Source: Arthrobacter sp. ISL-85 (GTDB taxonomy: Bacteria > Actinomycetota > Actinomycetes > Actinomycetales > Micrococcaceae). Taken from it: DNA of 64,000 bases. The notes beneath the pieces are model-generated. The model had not been told where the DNA came from, did no database searches, and saw only the letters and a program-made list of their open reading frames with translations. Made by a program: the position numbers and the translations under genes. The stretch lies in assembly GCF_018613675.1 (NCBI RefSeq), contig NZ_JAGGPQ010000020.1, forward strand, positions 1 through 64,000. Reading direction: 5' to 3'. Every line of letters begins with the position of its first letter. The stretch's first letter is position 1. Positions 50,853 through 60,210 of the stretch are shown piece after piece.

Positions 50853-52337
50853 TTAGAATTTGTTGCTGAGCTTGCGGGTGACCTGGGCCAGGGAATCGTC
50901 GTCGCCCACATTCCCGGCAAAGACGATGTACGGGATGCCCTTGGCGGGTCCGTCCACCGGTTCCCAGAGGGAAACGATGCCCGGCAGCATGGGCCCGCGG
51001 ACAATGGCGTGGCGGATTTCCAGGCCGTGGGCTGCCACGTCGGAGGACGTGATGCCGCCCTTGGCGATGACGAACCGGGGCGGGAAGGTCTTCAGGGTCC
51101 GGTTGACCACGTCCACGACGGCGGCGGAGACGGTCCGCGCGATGCGCAGGCTTTCGGCGGGGTCGTCGGTCTTGATGAGCAGGCGGCTGGTGTGGACGAT
51201 GACGTCGCCGGCGCGGAGGGCTTCGACGACGTCGGCCACGGTGTGGTCCAGATGCGCCTTGGCGTCCGGCTCGGCACCGAGGAGTTTCTCGACGTCGATC
51301 TCGATAATGCGCGCGGAGCTGTGTTCCGCCGTGAGGACGTTGAGCTGGCGCGTGGTGAGGCCGACGTGCGAGCCCACCACGATCAGGCCGCCGGCCTCCG
51401 AGGGCGTGTTCCCTGCGTAAGCCTCTTCGGAGGTCAAGGCGGTGCGGATTTCCTGGCCGATGCGGCCGCGGACGAACGGCGGCCCCACACGGTACAGGAG
51501 TTTCTTGCCGCGGCGTTCGGCTTCTTCAAGGCCCAGGGCCAGGGCGCGGAAGTCATTCTCGGTGACAATGTCCGCCACGATGGGAGTGGAGTCCGTGGCC
51601 GGCTCGATGGCGTCGGCGATGGCCTTGGCGGAGATGGCCGGGTCCTGCACGGGGGCGCCGGCCCGGATGATGTTCAGGTCCAGGACGATCACCGAGTCGG
51701 CCGGGTACTTCCCCTGCGACTTCTCAGCAACATAGTCGGCCATGACGGACGTGCTGAAGCCGAACGACGCGTCCTTGGCGAACTCGGTCTCGGAGACGGG
51801 GACCAGGGTTCCTTTGGTTTCTCCGGTGCCGCGCATGTAGTGGACGCCGCCAATGGTGAGCCGGCCGGCGTCGGGAAAGGCTGGGACCAGGACAACGCCA
51901 TCGGTCTTTTGACCGCTGACTTCCGCAACCGTGGCTGCGATGACGTCCGGCTCCAGGGGGAAGTGGCCGCGGAGGGTGGAATCGCTGCGGCTGACGAAGC
52001 CAAGGCGCAATGACTCCGGCGATCCTGCTGCCGCCAGGGCGTTGCGGACCACTTCCTCGTTCCGGGCTGCCGCTTCGGCAGGGTCCAGGCTCCGGGTGTT
52101 GGTCAGGACGTACACGGCGGGCTTGCCCTGGCCGAAGGCCCAGGTGAAGTCTTCCACTTCCCAGCGGGTGAGCACGGGCAGGTCTGCCACGGACTGCGTG
52201 CCGGTGGGGTCGTCGTCGAGCACTACCAGGACGCGGGGAACTGCCGCGTTGGAAGCGGCCAGCGTGCGGGTAACCAGCCCGGCAGGAATCTCGAGGTCTG
52301 CCGGATAGGCGGCCAGGACGTCTTCTTCATGTGCCAC
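50853..52337 (-). CDS. Four-carbon acid sugar kinase family protein (DUF1537, OtnK-like)
   Basis: 494 residues from a GTG at 52337 with GGAG 7 bases upstream; the frame is open for 184 further codons across the operators and into the regulator, which is not plausible. The substrate domain contains LVVLDDDPTGTQSVADLPVLTRW, LGFVSRSDSTLRGHFPLEPDVI and VPAFPDAGRLTIGGVHY; the nucleotide domain has FVIAKGGITSSDVAAHGL and YIVFAGNVGDDDSL. Characterised members phosphorylate 3-oxo-tetronate, D-threonate or related acid sugars. It is first gene of the operon, directly downstream of the GntR operators. Confidence 0.92.
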   Translation of the reverse strand: MAHEEDVLAAYPADLEIPAGLVTRTLAASNAAVPRVLVVLDDDPTGTQSVADLPVLTRWEVEDFTWAFGQGKPAVYVLTNTRSLDPAEAAARNEEVVRNALAAAGSPESLRLGFVSRSDSTLRGHFPLEPDVIAATVAEVSGQKTDGVVLVPAFPDAGRLTIGGVHYMRGTGETKGTLVPVSETEFAKDASFGFSTSVMADYVAEKSQGKYPADSVIVLDLNIIRAGAPVQDPAISAKAIADAIEPATDSTPIVADIVTENDFRALALGLEEAERRGKKLLYRVGPPFVRGRIGQEIRTALTSEEAYAGNTPSEAGGLIVVGSHVGLTTRQLNVLTAEHSSARIIEIDVEKLLGAEPDAKAHLDHTVADVVEALRAGDVIVHTSRLLIKTDDPAESLRIARTVSAAVVDVVNRTLKTFPPRFVIAKGGITSSDVAAHGLEIRHAIVRGPMLPGIVSLWEPVDGPAKGIPYIVFAGNVGDDDSLAQVTRKLSNKF

Positions 52338-52395
52338 GGTGCACTCCGTTGTGTCGCGATCCGGGTTACCGGATCCTGATGTAAAGGTAACTGTA

Positions 52396-52410
52396 AGATG
52401 TCTGACATCT
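52396..52410. promoter_or_regulatory. GntR-type operator 1 (kinase side)
   Basis: AGATGTC-T-GACATCT is a perfect 15-base palindrome. It borders a minus-strand -10-like TACAGT (complement of 52390-52395), so binding would block the kinase promoter. The core TGTCTGACAT recurs at 52461-52470, and the TGTCNGACA layout suits FCD-type GntR regulators. Confidence 0.75.
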
Positions 52411-52459
52411 CGCATCTGGAAATCAGTGTGGCACACGGCATACGGACGCGCAAGTACAC

Positions 52460-52470
52460 TTGTCTGACAT
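52460..52470. promoter_or_regulatory. GntR-type operator 2 (regulator side)
   Basis: TTGTCTGACAT shares the ten-base core TGTCTGACAT with operator 1, 61 bases apart (about six helical turns). A plus-strand -10-like TACACT (52455-52460) touches it, so it probably gives autoregulation of the gntR gene that starts at 52510. Confidence 0.7.
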
Positions 52471-52509
52471 ATCGGCCAGGCGTCGGCCGGAAGAGTGATC
52501 GGGGGCAAC

Positions 52510-53214
52510 ATGGCAAGGAAGTCGCTGGTGGGCGTGGTGGCCGACGAGCTGCTGGACCGCATCATCGAAGGCGAGTTTCCGCCCGGTTCCACCGTTCCCG
52601 GCGAGCATGAATTGAGCGCCCGCCACGAGGTCAGCCGCATGACCGTGCGCGAGGCGATGAAGACGCTGCAGGCCCAGCGCATCCTGAGCGTGGAGCGGGG
52701 CCGGGGAACATTCGTCAATCCCTTGAGCCGCTGGGCCTCGCTGGAAGCCGTGCTCCGCGCCGCCTCCGAGGGCAAGAACGACGCCGATGCCTCCATCCAG
52801 CTCATCGAACTGCGCAGGATGCTCGAAACGGGAGCCTGCGAGCTGGCCGCCGGACGGATCATGGAGGAGGACATCGCCTCCCTGTTCAACTACATTTCGG
52901 CGATGAAGGCCGCCCACAGCATCAATGACGTCGCAGCTTTCGTGGAGGCGGACCTCGCCTTCCATGACGTCATCCTGCACGCGTCAGGGAATGTCTTTGT
53001 TTCGGTCCTGTTTGAGCCGCTGCACCGGGTGCTGGAAAAGCGCAGGGCTGAGACATCCGCGGTTCCGGCGATCCAGGAGCACGCAATCGGCCATCACCAG
53101 AACATTGCCGAAGCCCTGGAATCGCGCGATGCCTCCCGGTCACGGCAGGCCATGGATGCGCACATGCAGCAAACACTCGATGACCTGAAGCAGCTGGTCC
53201 TGGAAGCGAAGTAG
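52510..53214 (+). CDS. FadR/GntR-family (FCD) transcriptional regulator
   Basis: 234 residues from the ATG at 52510, with GGGGG 6-7 bases upstream. N-terminal GntR winged helix (LVGVVADELLDRIIEGEFPPGSTVPGEHELS, then VSRMTVREAMKTLQAQRILSVERGRGTFV in outline) and an FCD ligand domain with metal-ligand pattern EADLAFHDVILHASGN and HHQNIAEALESRD. Such proteins are usually repressors released by the pathway acid. It is divergent from the sugar-acid operon with two operator copies between, so it almost certainly controls it. Confidence 0.93.
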   Translation: MARKSLVGVVADELLDRIIEGEFPPGSTVPGEHELSARHEVSRMTVREAMKTLQAQRILSVERGRGTFVNPLSRWASLEAVLRAASEGKNDADASIQLIELRRMLETGACELAAGRIMEEDIASLFNYISAMKAAHSINDVAAFVEADLAFHDVILHASGNVFVSVLFEPLHRVLEKRRAETSAVPAIQEHAIGHHQNIAEALESRDASRSRQAMDAHMQQTLDDLKQLVLEAK

Positions 53215-53328
53215 CCCCTGGCGCCTGCTGCCCTGATTGTCCCAGGCCCCTGTTCAACGCTCCCGGAGTCCTACTAGGCTTCAGGGACGGCCCGCATCCG
53301 GGAGCAACGATGATCACGAGGAGCGAAG

Positions 53329-53541
53329 TTGTCCAACCACACGTACAGCATTTCTGAAATTGTCGGCACCTCCACCGAGGGCGTGGACGACGCCGTCCGC
53401 AACGGCATTGCCAAGGCATCCCAGACCCTGCGGAACCTCGACTGGTTCGAGGTCAAGGAGGTCCGCGGCCACCTGCAGGACGGGAAGGTGGCGGACTGGC
53501 AGGTCACCATCAAACTCGGCTTCCGCCTGGAAGAGCAGTAG
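53329..53541 (+). CDS. Dodecin family flavin-binding protein
   Basis: 70 residues, exact dodecin length. YSISEIVGTSTEGVDDAVRNGIAKASQTLRNLDWFEVKEVRGHL in outline and WQVTIKLGFRLEE match the beta-alpha-beta-beta fold; the Trp in LDWFEV is the flavin-stacking residue. Twelve copies form a hollow shell storing riboflavin/FMN or CoA. The start is a TTG with GAGGAG 5 bases upstream; no ATG lies close enough. A good terminator follows. Confidence 0.9.
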   Translation: MSNHTYSISEIVGTSTEGVDDAVRNGIAKASQTLRNLDWFEVKEVRGHLQDGKVADWQVTIKLGFRLEEQ

Positions 53542-53555
53542 CCACGCAACAGATA

Positions 53556-53612
53556 GACCCGCAGCCGTCGCCGCCGGACTTGGCCGACGATAGCTGCGGG
53601 TCAGTTTTGTTT
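53556..53612. terminator. Terminator after the dodecin gene
   Basis: GACCCGCAGC (53556-53565) pairs with GCTGCGGGTC (53593-53602); an inner GTCG/CGAC pairing extends the stem. AGTTTTGTTT follows on the plus strand. It lies 15 bases after the stop codon, and a convergent small gene ends 10 bases beyond. Confidence 0.85.
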
Positions 53613-53621
53613 AAGCGGTCC

Positions 53622-53828
53622 CTAGTTTGCCGTACCGGGGCTGCGCCGCCGCCAGACTGTGGGCACGCCGTCGAACGCGGGAAAGACATGGCCCTCAAAA
53701 AAGGACAGGACGGTGTGCGGGTCCAGGTCCGGGCTCCAGAGTCCCGATGCAGGGCAGTGCGAACCGGTGGCGGTGGAGGCGGGGCCGGCGGATGCCTGGC
53801 GTTCCTTCAGCAGGGCGATGCGTTTCAT
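53622..53828 (-). CDS. Small hypothetical protein
   Basis: 68 residues from the ATG at 53828 with AGGATGG about 9 bases upstream. After a helical start (KRIALLKERQASAG) it reads TGSHCPASGLWSPDLDPHTVLSFFEGHVFPAFDGVPTVWRRR in outline: a Cys-x-x-Ser-Gly-x-Trp followed by aromatic beta-rich sequence, which looks like a small folded domain rather than shadow translation. I recall similar C-terminal modules in other actinobacterial hypotheticals but cannot name them. It is convergent with dodecin. Confidence 0.5.
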   Translation of the reverse strand: MKRIALLKERQASAGPASTATGSHCPASGLWSPDLDPHTVLSFFEGHVFPAFDGVPTVWRRRSPGTAN

Positions 53829-53987
53829 CGTTGAGACCATCCTGGGTTTAAGAAATTGGCGTGGCGAAAGCGGGTACTCCCACCCTAGGAAAGGGTCGGC
53901 CCCGGCCCAATGGGCGGGTGGCCAGAATCCCCCCTCCGTGCTGGACGAATGTACAGTGGCGCGCTTCTGGCTGAACGGGGTGCCCGT

Positions 53988-54896
53988 TCAGACAGCCGCG
54001 TCACCTTGGGCCAGTACAGCTGAATCCCGCTCCTGGTCATCGTCCGGCACGGCACCAAGGCTTCCCAGCAGGGCCAGGGCGTCCGACGACGGCGAACCCG
54101 GCCGTGCCGAATACACCCTCAGCGTCTGGTCGGGATCCTCCGGCAGGACCAGGTTTTCAAAGTTCAGTTCCAGGTCCCCCACGGACGGATGATGCAACCG
54201 GACGGTCCCGGCGGCCCGCGTGGCCACCCGGTGCCCGGCCCACCACTGGCGGAAGTGTTCGCTATGCACAGCCAACTCGCCCACCAGGCGGCTGGCCTGG
54301 GGATCGTTGGGATGCCGGCCCACGTCCAGCCTCAGGGATCCGGTTGCTTCGGCGGCCACCGTCTTCCAGTCCCTGAATAATTCCCGTGCCGCGGGATCCA
54401 GGATGGTCCAGCGGGTCAGGTTCCGCTCCGCGGGCGGCAAGGCCGGGAAATTGGCAAACAGCAGGAAAGCCATCCTGTTGCCGGCCAGGACGTCGTTGCG
54501 CCGGCCCAGCACCATGGCGGGGACCTCCCCCACAGCGTCGAGGAGTTGGCGCAGCGCGGGCCGAACACCCTGGGCGGCATTGGCTCCGGGCTCGCGCGGG
54601 CCACCTGCGCAGTTCTCCAGGAGGTCCAGCATGTGCGCGTGCTCGCTGCTGTCCAGTCGCAGCGCCCTTGCAACGGCATCCAGGACCGTGCGGGACGGGT
54701 GGATGTTGCGGCCCTGCTCCAGCCGGACGTAGTAGTCCGTACTGACCCCGGCCAGCCTGGCAACTTCCTCCCGCCGCAGGCCCGGAACCCTGCGGGCCCC
54801 CGTGCTGGGACCCGTCCCGGCGACTTCCGGGCTCAAGCGGGACCGCATAACTTTGAGGAATTTTCCGAACTCGGCGCTTTGACCCATGCAGACCAT
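53988..54896 (-). CDS. XRE-family regulator with MmyB-like ligand domain
   Basis: 302 residues (an ATG three codons in is equally possible). The helix-turn-helix at ~30-75 reads RRVPGLRREEVARLAGVSTDYYVRLEQGR, the actinobacterial MmyB-type signature. The C-terminal PAS-like MmyB domain has LGRRNDVLAGNRMAFLLFANFP, NLTRWTILDPAARELFRDW, FRQWWAGHRVATRAAGTVRLHHPSVGDLELNFE and ends Asp/Glu-rich. Such domains may bind fatty acids. It is divergent from the aldo-keto reductase operon with a palindromic operator between, so it probably controls that operon. Confidence 0.9.
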   Translation of the reverse strand: MVCMGQSAEFGKFLKVMRSRLSPEVAGTGPSTGARRVPGLRREEVARLAGVSTDYYVRLEQGRNIHPSRTVLDAVARALRLDSSEHAHMLDLLENCAGGPREPGANAAQGVRPALRQLLDAVGEVPAMVLGRRNDVLAGNRMAFLLFANFPALPPAERNLTRWTILDPAARELFRDWKTVAAEATGSLRLDVGRHPNDPQASRLVGELAVHSEHFRQWWAGHRVATRAAGTVRLHHPSVGDLELNFENLVLPEDPDQTLRVYSARPGSPSSDALALLGSLGAVPDDDQERDSAVLAQGDAAV

Positions 54897-54932
54897 TGTG
54901 CCTGCGTCGGGCGGTCCACTCTACAACGAAGG

Positions 54933-54949
54933 TAGGACTGGCAGTCCTA
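54933..54949. promoter_or_regulatory. Palindromic operator between the MmyB-type regulator and the reductase operon
   Basis: TAGGACT-GGC-AGTCCTA is a perfect 7+3+7 palindrome. It lies 37 bases upstream of the regulator start and about 160 upstream of the first reductase, suitable for control of both directions. Confidence 0.75.
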
Positions 54950-55107
54950 GGAAAAACAGGAACAGCTTTGTTTGCTGACTTGGTGGCGGAAAGTGCATAG
55001 GCTCAAGAGTGAGCCGGTGGAAACCGCTTTCTCACCCGGTCGAGCAGCCGGCAGTACATTCCAGCACCATATCTTCCAGCAACACCTCCCACAGAAGGAG
55101 CACCCCC

Positions 55108-55929
55108 ATGTCAGAGCTGACACTCAACAACGGCGTCACCATCCCGCAGCTCGGCTTCGGCGTCTTCCAGGTCCCGCCGGAAGAAACCCAGCGGACAGTG
55201 GAGGACGCCCTGGAAGCGGGCTACCGCCACATTGACACCGCAGCCGCCTACCGGAACGAAGCCGGAGTCGGCGCAGCCCTCGCCGCCACCGGGATCGCAC
55301 GCGAGGACATTTTCGTTACCACCAAGCTCCGCAACGGCGAGCAGGGCCGGGCGCAGGAAGCATTCCAGAACAGCCGCAAGGCGCTGGGACTGGACTTCAT
55401 CGACCTGTACCTCATCCACTGGCCAGTCCCCTCACAGGGACTCTTCATCCAGGCCTGGAAGGAGATGGAGCGGCTGTACGAGAACAAGGAAATCCGCGCC
55501 ATTGGCGTCTCCAACTTCCTCTCCGACCACCTGGACACCCTGCTGGAGTCCGCTGAAACCGTGCCGGCCGTCAACCAGATCGAGCTTCACCCCAGCTACC
55601 AGCAGGCTGACCTTGCCACCAAGTGCCGCGGCCTGGGCATCGCCGTCGAGGCCTACAGCCCGCTGGGGCAGGGCGGGGACCTCAACGGAAACGCGGTTAC
55701 CGAAATTGCCGCTGCCCACAATGCCAGCACGGCCCAGGTGGTGCTCGCCTGGCACCTCGCCAATGGAAACATCGTCATTCCCAAGTCCGCGAACCCTGAC
55801 CGCATCCGCGAGAACTTTGCGGCCTCGTCCCTGACGCTGTCCCAGGACGAACTGGCTGCCATCACGGCGCTGGAGTCCGGTGCCCGCATTGGTTCCGATC
55901 CCGCCGTCGCCTCCTTTACCCAGATGTAG
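55108..55929 (+). CDS. Aldo/keto reductase (DKGR-like)
   Basis: 273 residues from the ATG at 55108 with AAGGAG 8 bases upstream. The catalytic tetrad is Asp43 and Tyr48 (HIDTAAAYRNE), Lys73 (VTTKL) and His104 (YLIHWP). IGVSNFLSDHLDTLL, VNQIELHPSYQQ and IVIPKSANPDRIREN are standard; the last binds NADPH. It reduces aldehydes or ketones, perhaps 2,5-diketogluconate or methylglyoxal as in relatives. It is first of three oxidoreductase genes behind the MmyB-type regulator. Confidence 0.93.
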   Translation: MSELTLNNGVTIPQLGFGVFQVPPEETQRTVEDALEAGYRHIDTAAAYRNEAGVGAALAATGIAREDIFVTTKLRNGEQGRAQEAFQNSRKALGLDFIDLYLIHWPVPSQGLFIQAWKEMERLYENKEIRAIGVSNFLSDHLDTLLESAETVPAVNQIELHPSYQQADLATKCRGLGIAVEAYSPLGQGGDLNGNAVTEIAAAHNASTAQVVLAWHLANGNIVIPKSANPDRIRENFAASSLTLSQDELAAITALESGARIGSDPAVASFTQM

Positions 55930-55983
55930 GTTCCAGCAGGCCCAACCAGCGGTTGGCAGGCTTCCCCATTGAAAGGATTTTCC

Positions 55984-56948
<965 letters not shown>

Positions 56949-56955
<7 letters not shown>

Positions 56956-57971
56956 CGCCACAACCGGCAGATACGGTGGCGCCGAGGAGCATCCTTTTCA
57001 TCGGCGGCACCGGGGTCATCAGCGCGGCGGCAGCAGAACGTGCCGTCGCGCTGGGCCACCGGCTGACCATCGTGAACCGGGGCCAGTCCACCCGGCCCAT
57101 CCCGGAGGGGACGGAAGTGCTGCACGCCGACGTCCGTGATGCAGCGGCTGTGCGGGAGGTGCTGGGCGGCAGGGAGTTCGACGCCGTTGCGGACTTTATC
57201 TCCTACACCCCGGACCAGGCGCAAACCAGCATGGAGCTGTTCAGCGGGCGGACCGGACAGTACGTCTTCATCAGCTCCGCCTCCGCGTACCAGAAGCCGC
57301 CCACCCGGCTTCCAATCCGCGAGTCCACGCCGTTGAAGAACCCCTTCTGGCAGTACTCACGGGACAAGATCGCGTGCGAGGAGCTGCTGTTCCGGGCCTA
57401 CCGTGAGGACGACTTTCCCCTGACGGTGATCCGGCCGTCGCACACCTACGACCGCACCAAGATCGCCATGGTGGGCGGCTGGACGGACATCCACCGGATG
57501 CGCAACGGACTTCCGGTCATGGTCCACGGCGACGGCACCTCACTGTGGACGCTCACGCACAGCAGGGACTTCGCCAAGGCCTTCGTCGGCCTGCTCGGAA
57601 GGCCGCAGGCAGTGGGCGAGAGCTACACCATCACCTCCGACGAGTACCTGCCTTGGAACCAGATCTACCAACTCTTCGCAAGGGCCGCGGGGGTCCGGGA
57701 ACCGGAACTGGTCCATGTGGCGTCCGAAACCATCGCCGCCCACGACCAGGAACTGGGGTCCAACCTTCTGGGCGACCGGTCCCATTCGGTGGTCTTTGAC
57801 AACACCAAGATCAAGTCCCTGGTCCCGGACTACGCCGCTACCATCCCCTTTGCCGACGGTGCCCGGGAGATCGTGGAGTGGTACGACAGCCACCCGGAGC
57901 TGCAGCAGGTGACGGAGTCCTACATGCAGCTTTCCGACAAGCTCACCAGCTGGTCGCGGCAAGGCGCCTGA
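56949..57971 (+). CDS. NAD-dependent epimerase/dehydratase-family (extended SDR) protein
   Basis: 340 residues. ILFIGGTGVISAAAAERAVALGHRLTIVNRG is the nucleotide-binding fold; FISSASAYQKPP and FWQYSRDKIACEELL give the Ser, Tyr and Lys; VIRPSHTYDRTKI and the HSRDFAKAFVGLLG block are like plant chloroplast-stem-loop-binding SDRs and bacterial homologues. The activity is not known. The start is a GTG overlapping the preceding reductase by 7 bases, so the three are an operon. Confidence 0.88.
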
Positions 57972-58054
57972 CCTGCCGTCTCCAATAGGGCTGGCCTGCC
58001 GCTGCACGGCGCCAGGCCAGCCCTCAGGCTAGCTGCTGTGCTACATTTCGGCGC

Positions 58055-58780
58055 ATGACTTCGCCCCCTTCCAGCCGTCCCGTCGACGGACATCCCGCCG
58101 ACGGGCCGGTTGCGGCAGCCATTGGCCTCCTGGCCAGGCAGGGTTTCGATGCGACGTCCGTTGAAGAACTCGCGGAAGCTTCCGGCATGAGCCGCAGCAC
58201 GTTCTTCCGCAGGTTCGGGTCCAAGGAGGACGTGGTATTCGCCGATCACGAGCGGATCCTGCACCAGGTCAAGGAACGGCTCGCGGAATCCAGGCTCGAG
58301 CCGCTCGCCGCCGTGACGGACGCCGCCATGCTGGTCTTCGAGCACCACCTGCGGAATCCCGAAACCTCCCGCGCCCGCTATGGGCTGCTGCAAGCGGTCC
58401 CGGCGCTGCGGGACCGGGAGCTGGTCACTTCACACCGCTACGAGCGGGCGTTCCTGCACTACCTGACCGACAAGCTGCCCCGGGAGGGCCGGCGTGAATA
58501 CATGGCCGTCGCCTTCGCGGCAGCCGTGGTGGCAGTGCACAATGCCTTCCTCCGGAAGTGGCTGCGCGCAGCTACTGGGCCCGGGGACACGGCGGCGACG
58601 GACCCGACGCGGGCAACGGCACTTGCCAGCGAACTCCAGGCATTGTCCGAAACGTTCCGGACCGCACTCCTCGGTGTCCAAGCCACCGCCCAACCCGCGC
58701 CGACCGTCGTCGTGACCGTCCTTTCGGGCCCCGCCGACAAGGACGCTATTGCCCAGGCGGTCCGGGACGCGCTGCCTTAG
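58055..58780 (+). CDS. TetR-family transcriptional regulator
   Basis: 241 residues. Helix-turn-helix at about residues 15-60: AAIGLLARQGFDATSVEELAEASGMSRSTFFRRFGSKEDVVFADHERIL in outline, a textbook TetR N-terminus. A ligand-binding domain follows, with a Pro/Val-rich C-terminal segment. It lies upstream of, and on the same strand as, the acyl-CoA operon; two inverted repeats in the 127-base gap are good operator candidates. The effector is probably an acyl-CoA, by analogy. Confidence 0.9.
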   Translation: MTSPPSSRPVDGHPADGPVAAAIGLLARQGFDATSVEELAEASGMSRSTFFRRFGSKEDVVFADHERILHQVKERLAESRLEPLAAVTDAAMLVFEHHLRNPETSRARYGLLQAVPALRDRELVTSHRYERAFLHYLTDKLPREGRREYMAVAFAAAVVAVHNAFLRKWLRAATGPGDTAATDPTRATALASELQALSETFRTALLGVQATAQPAPTVVVTVLSGPADKDAIAQAVRDALP

Positions 58781-58801
58781 GCGCAGCCGTGCAGGCTTGG
58801 T

Positions 58802-58865
58802 ACGCAGTTTCTTGACGTGGAACTGCGTTTCATTGCATCCTTAGACCGTGTGGTGCAAGCCACAC
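58802..58865 (+). promoter_or_regulatory. Promoter/operator region of the acyl-CoA operon
   Basis: ACGCAGTT (58802-58809) and AACTGCGT (58821-58828) form a perfect 8-bp inverted repeat that brackets a -35-like TTGACG (58812-58817); a -10-like CATCCT lies 18 bases on (58836-58841). A second inverted repeat, GTGTGG/CCACAC (58848-58853, 58860-58865), follows. Repressor binding at the first would block RNA polymerase. Confidence 0.6.
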
Positions 58866-58907
58866 CGTCCCGGCCTCCGCCGCCGCTGATTCAAAGGATG
58901 CAGATAC

Positions 58908-60164
58908 ATGACGACGACGTCGCCAAGCCTCGTGCCCACCCGCACCGGAGACCCCACCGGCTTTCCCGCCGGCACCGTTGAGCCGGACTACGTTTTGACC
59001 GAGGCCCTCGGGACAGACCCGGCGTCCATCCTGGCCGGCATCGGCAACGAGGACCGGGCGTACTGGGACCGCGCCCGCAGCTTCGTCCAGGATGAGATCC
59101 TCCCCGTCATTGACGGCTACTGGGAACGCGGCGAATACCCGCTGCACCTCCTCCGCCGCCTCGGCGAGCTCGACCTGCTCCGCGATGGCGTGCCCGTAGA
59201 GGGTTTCACACCCATGAGCAGCATGGCCGCCGGCCTGGTGAACATGGAGATCAGCCGGGGCGATGGTTCCGTGGCCACGATGATTGCGGTCCAGGGCGGC
59301 CTGGCCCTGCGTTCCGTGGCCGAATGTGGGTCCGCGGCCCAGAAGGAGCGCTGGCTGCCGGCGATTGCCACGGGCACGGAATACGCGGCGTTCGCCCTTA
59401 CGGAGCCCACCCACGGCTCCGACTCGGTGGCCCTGGAAACCATGGCGATCCCTGCGGAGGGAGGGTTCGTGCTGAACGGTGAAAAGAAGTGGATCGGCAA
59501 CGGCTCCGTGGGCGGCGTCAGCATCGTATGGGCCCGGGGCGGGGACGGCCAGGTCCACGGTTACCTGGTTCCGCAGGACTCCCCCGGCTACACCGCAACC
59601 AAAATTGAAGGCAAACTGGCCCTCCGCGCCATTTGGCAGGCCCATATCCGGCTCGAGGACGTCTTCGTCCCTGAAGCGAACGTCCTGCCCGGCGCCCGCA
59701 CCTTCAAGGACACCGCCCGTGTCCTGCTGGCGACCCGGCTGGGCGTGGCCTGGTCCGCCGTCGGCCATGCAACGGCCTGCTACGAAACCGCCGTCCAGTA
59801 CGCCAAGCAGCGCAAGCAGTTCGGCCGGCCGCTGGCCGCGTCCCAGATCGTCCAGGAACGGCTGGCCCGGATGCTCAGCGAGCTGGCCACCATGCAGTTG
59901 ATGGTGGTGCAGATGACGCAGCTGGATGAGGCCGGAACCCTCACTCCCGAACAGGCCTCCCTTGCCAAGTTCACCTGCACCCGGACCGCACGGGGAATCG
60001 CCTCCAACGCCCGCGACCTGCTGGGCGGCAACGGCATCCTGCTGGAAAACCGTGTGGCCCGGCACCTTGCCGACATCGAGGCCATCCACACCTACGAGGG
60101 CACCGAGACCATGCAGGCCCTCATCATCGGCCGCGGCATCACCGGCACCTCCGCCTTCGCCTGA
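58908..60164 (+). CDS. Acyl-CoA dehydrogenase, glutaryl-CoA dehydrogenase-like
   Basis: 418 residues. FAD-binding blocks FALTEPTHGSDSVALETMA and KKWIGNGSVGGVSIVWAR; C-terminal GIASNARDLLGGNGILLENRVARHLADIEAIHTYEGTETMQALIIGRGITG in outline closely resembles glutaryl-CoA dehydrogenase, with the catalytic Glu in TYEGT. It oxidises an acyl-CoA at the alpha-beta bond with FAD, passing electrons to ETF. The exact substrate and whether it decarboxylates are unknown. It is first gene of the four-gene acyl-CoA operon. Confidence 0.9.
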   Translation: MTTTSPSLVPTRTGDPTGFPAGTVEPDYVLTEALGTDPASILAGIGNEDRAYWDRARSFVQDEILPVIDGYWERGEYPLHLLRRLGELDLLRDGVPVEGFTPMSSMAAGLVNMEISRGDGSVATMIAVQGGLALRSVAECGSAAQKERWLPAIATGTEYAAFALTEPTHGSDSVALETMAIPAEGGFVLNGEKKWIGNGSVGGVSIVWARGGDGQVHGYLVPQDSPGYTATKIEGKLALRAIWQAHIRLEDVFVPEANVLPGARTFKDTARVLLATRLGVAWSAVGHATACYETAVQYAKQRKQFGRPLAASQIVQERLARMLSELATMQLMVVQMTQLDEAGTLTPEQASLAKFTCTRTARGIASNARDLLGGNGILLENRVARHLADIEAIHTYEGTETMQALIIGRGITGTSAFA

Positions 60165-60210
60165 CCCCTGCCGCCTGAGCTCCGCCCATCATTTTTTGAA
60201 AGGACTGTTC

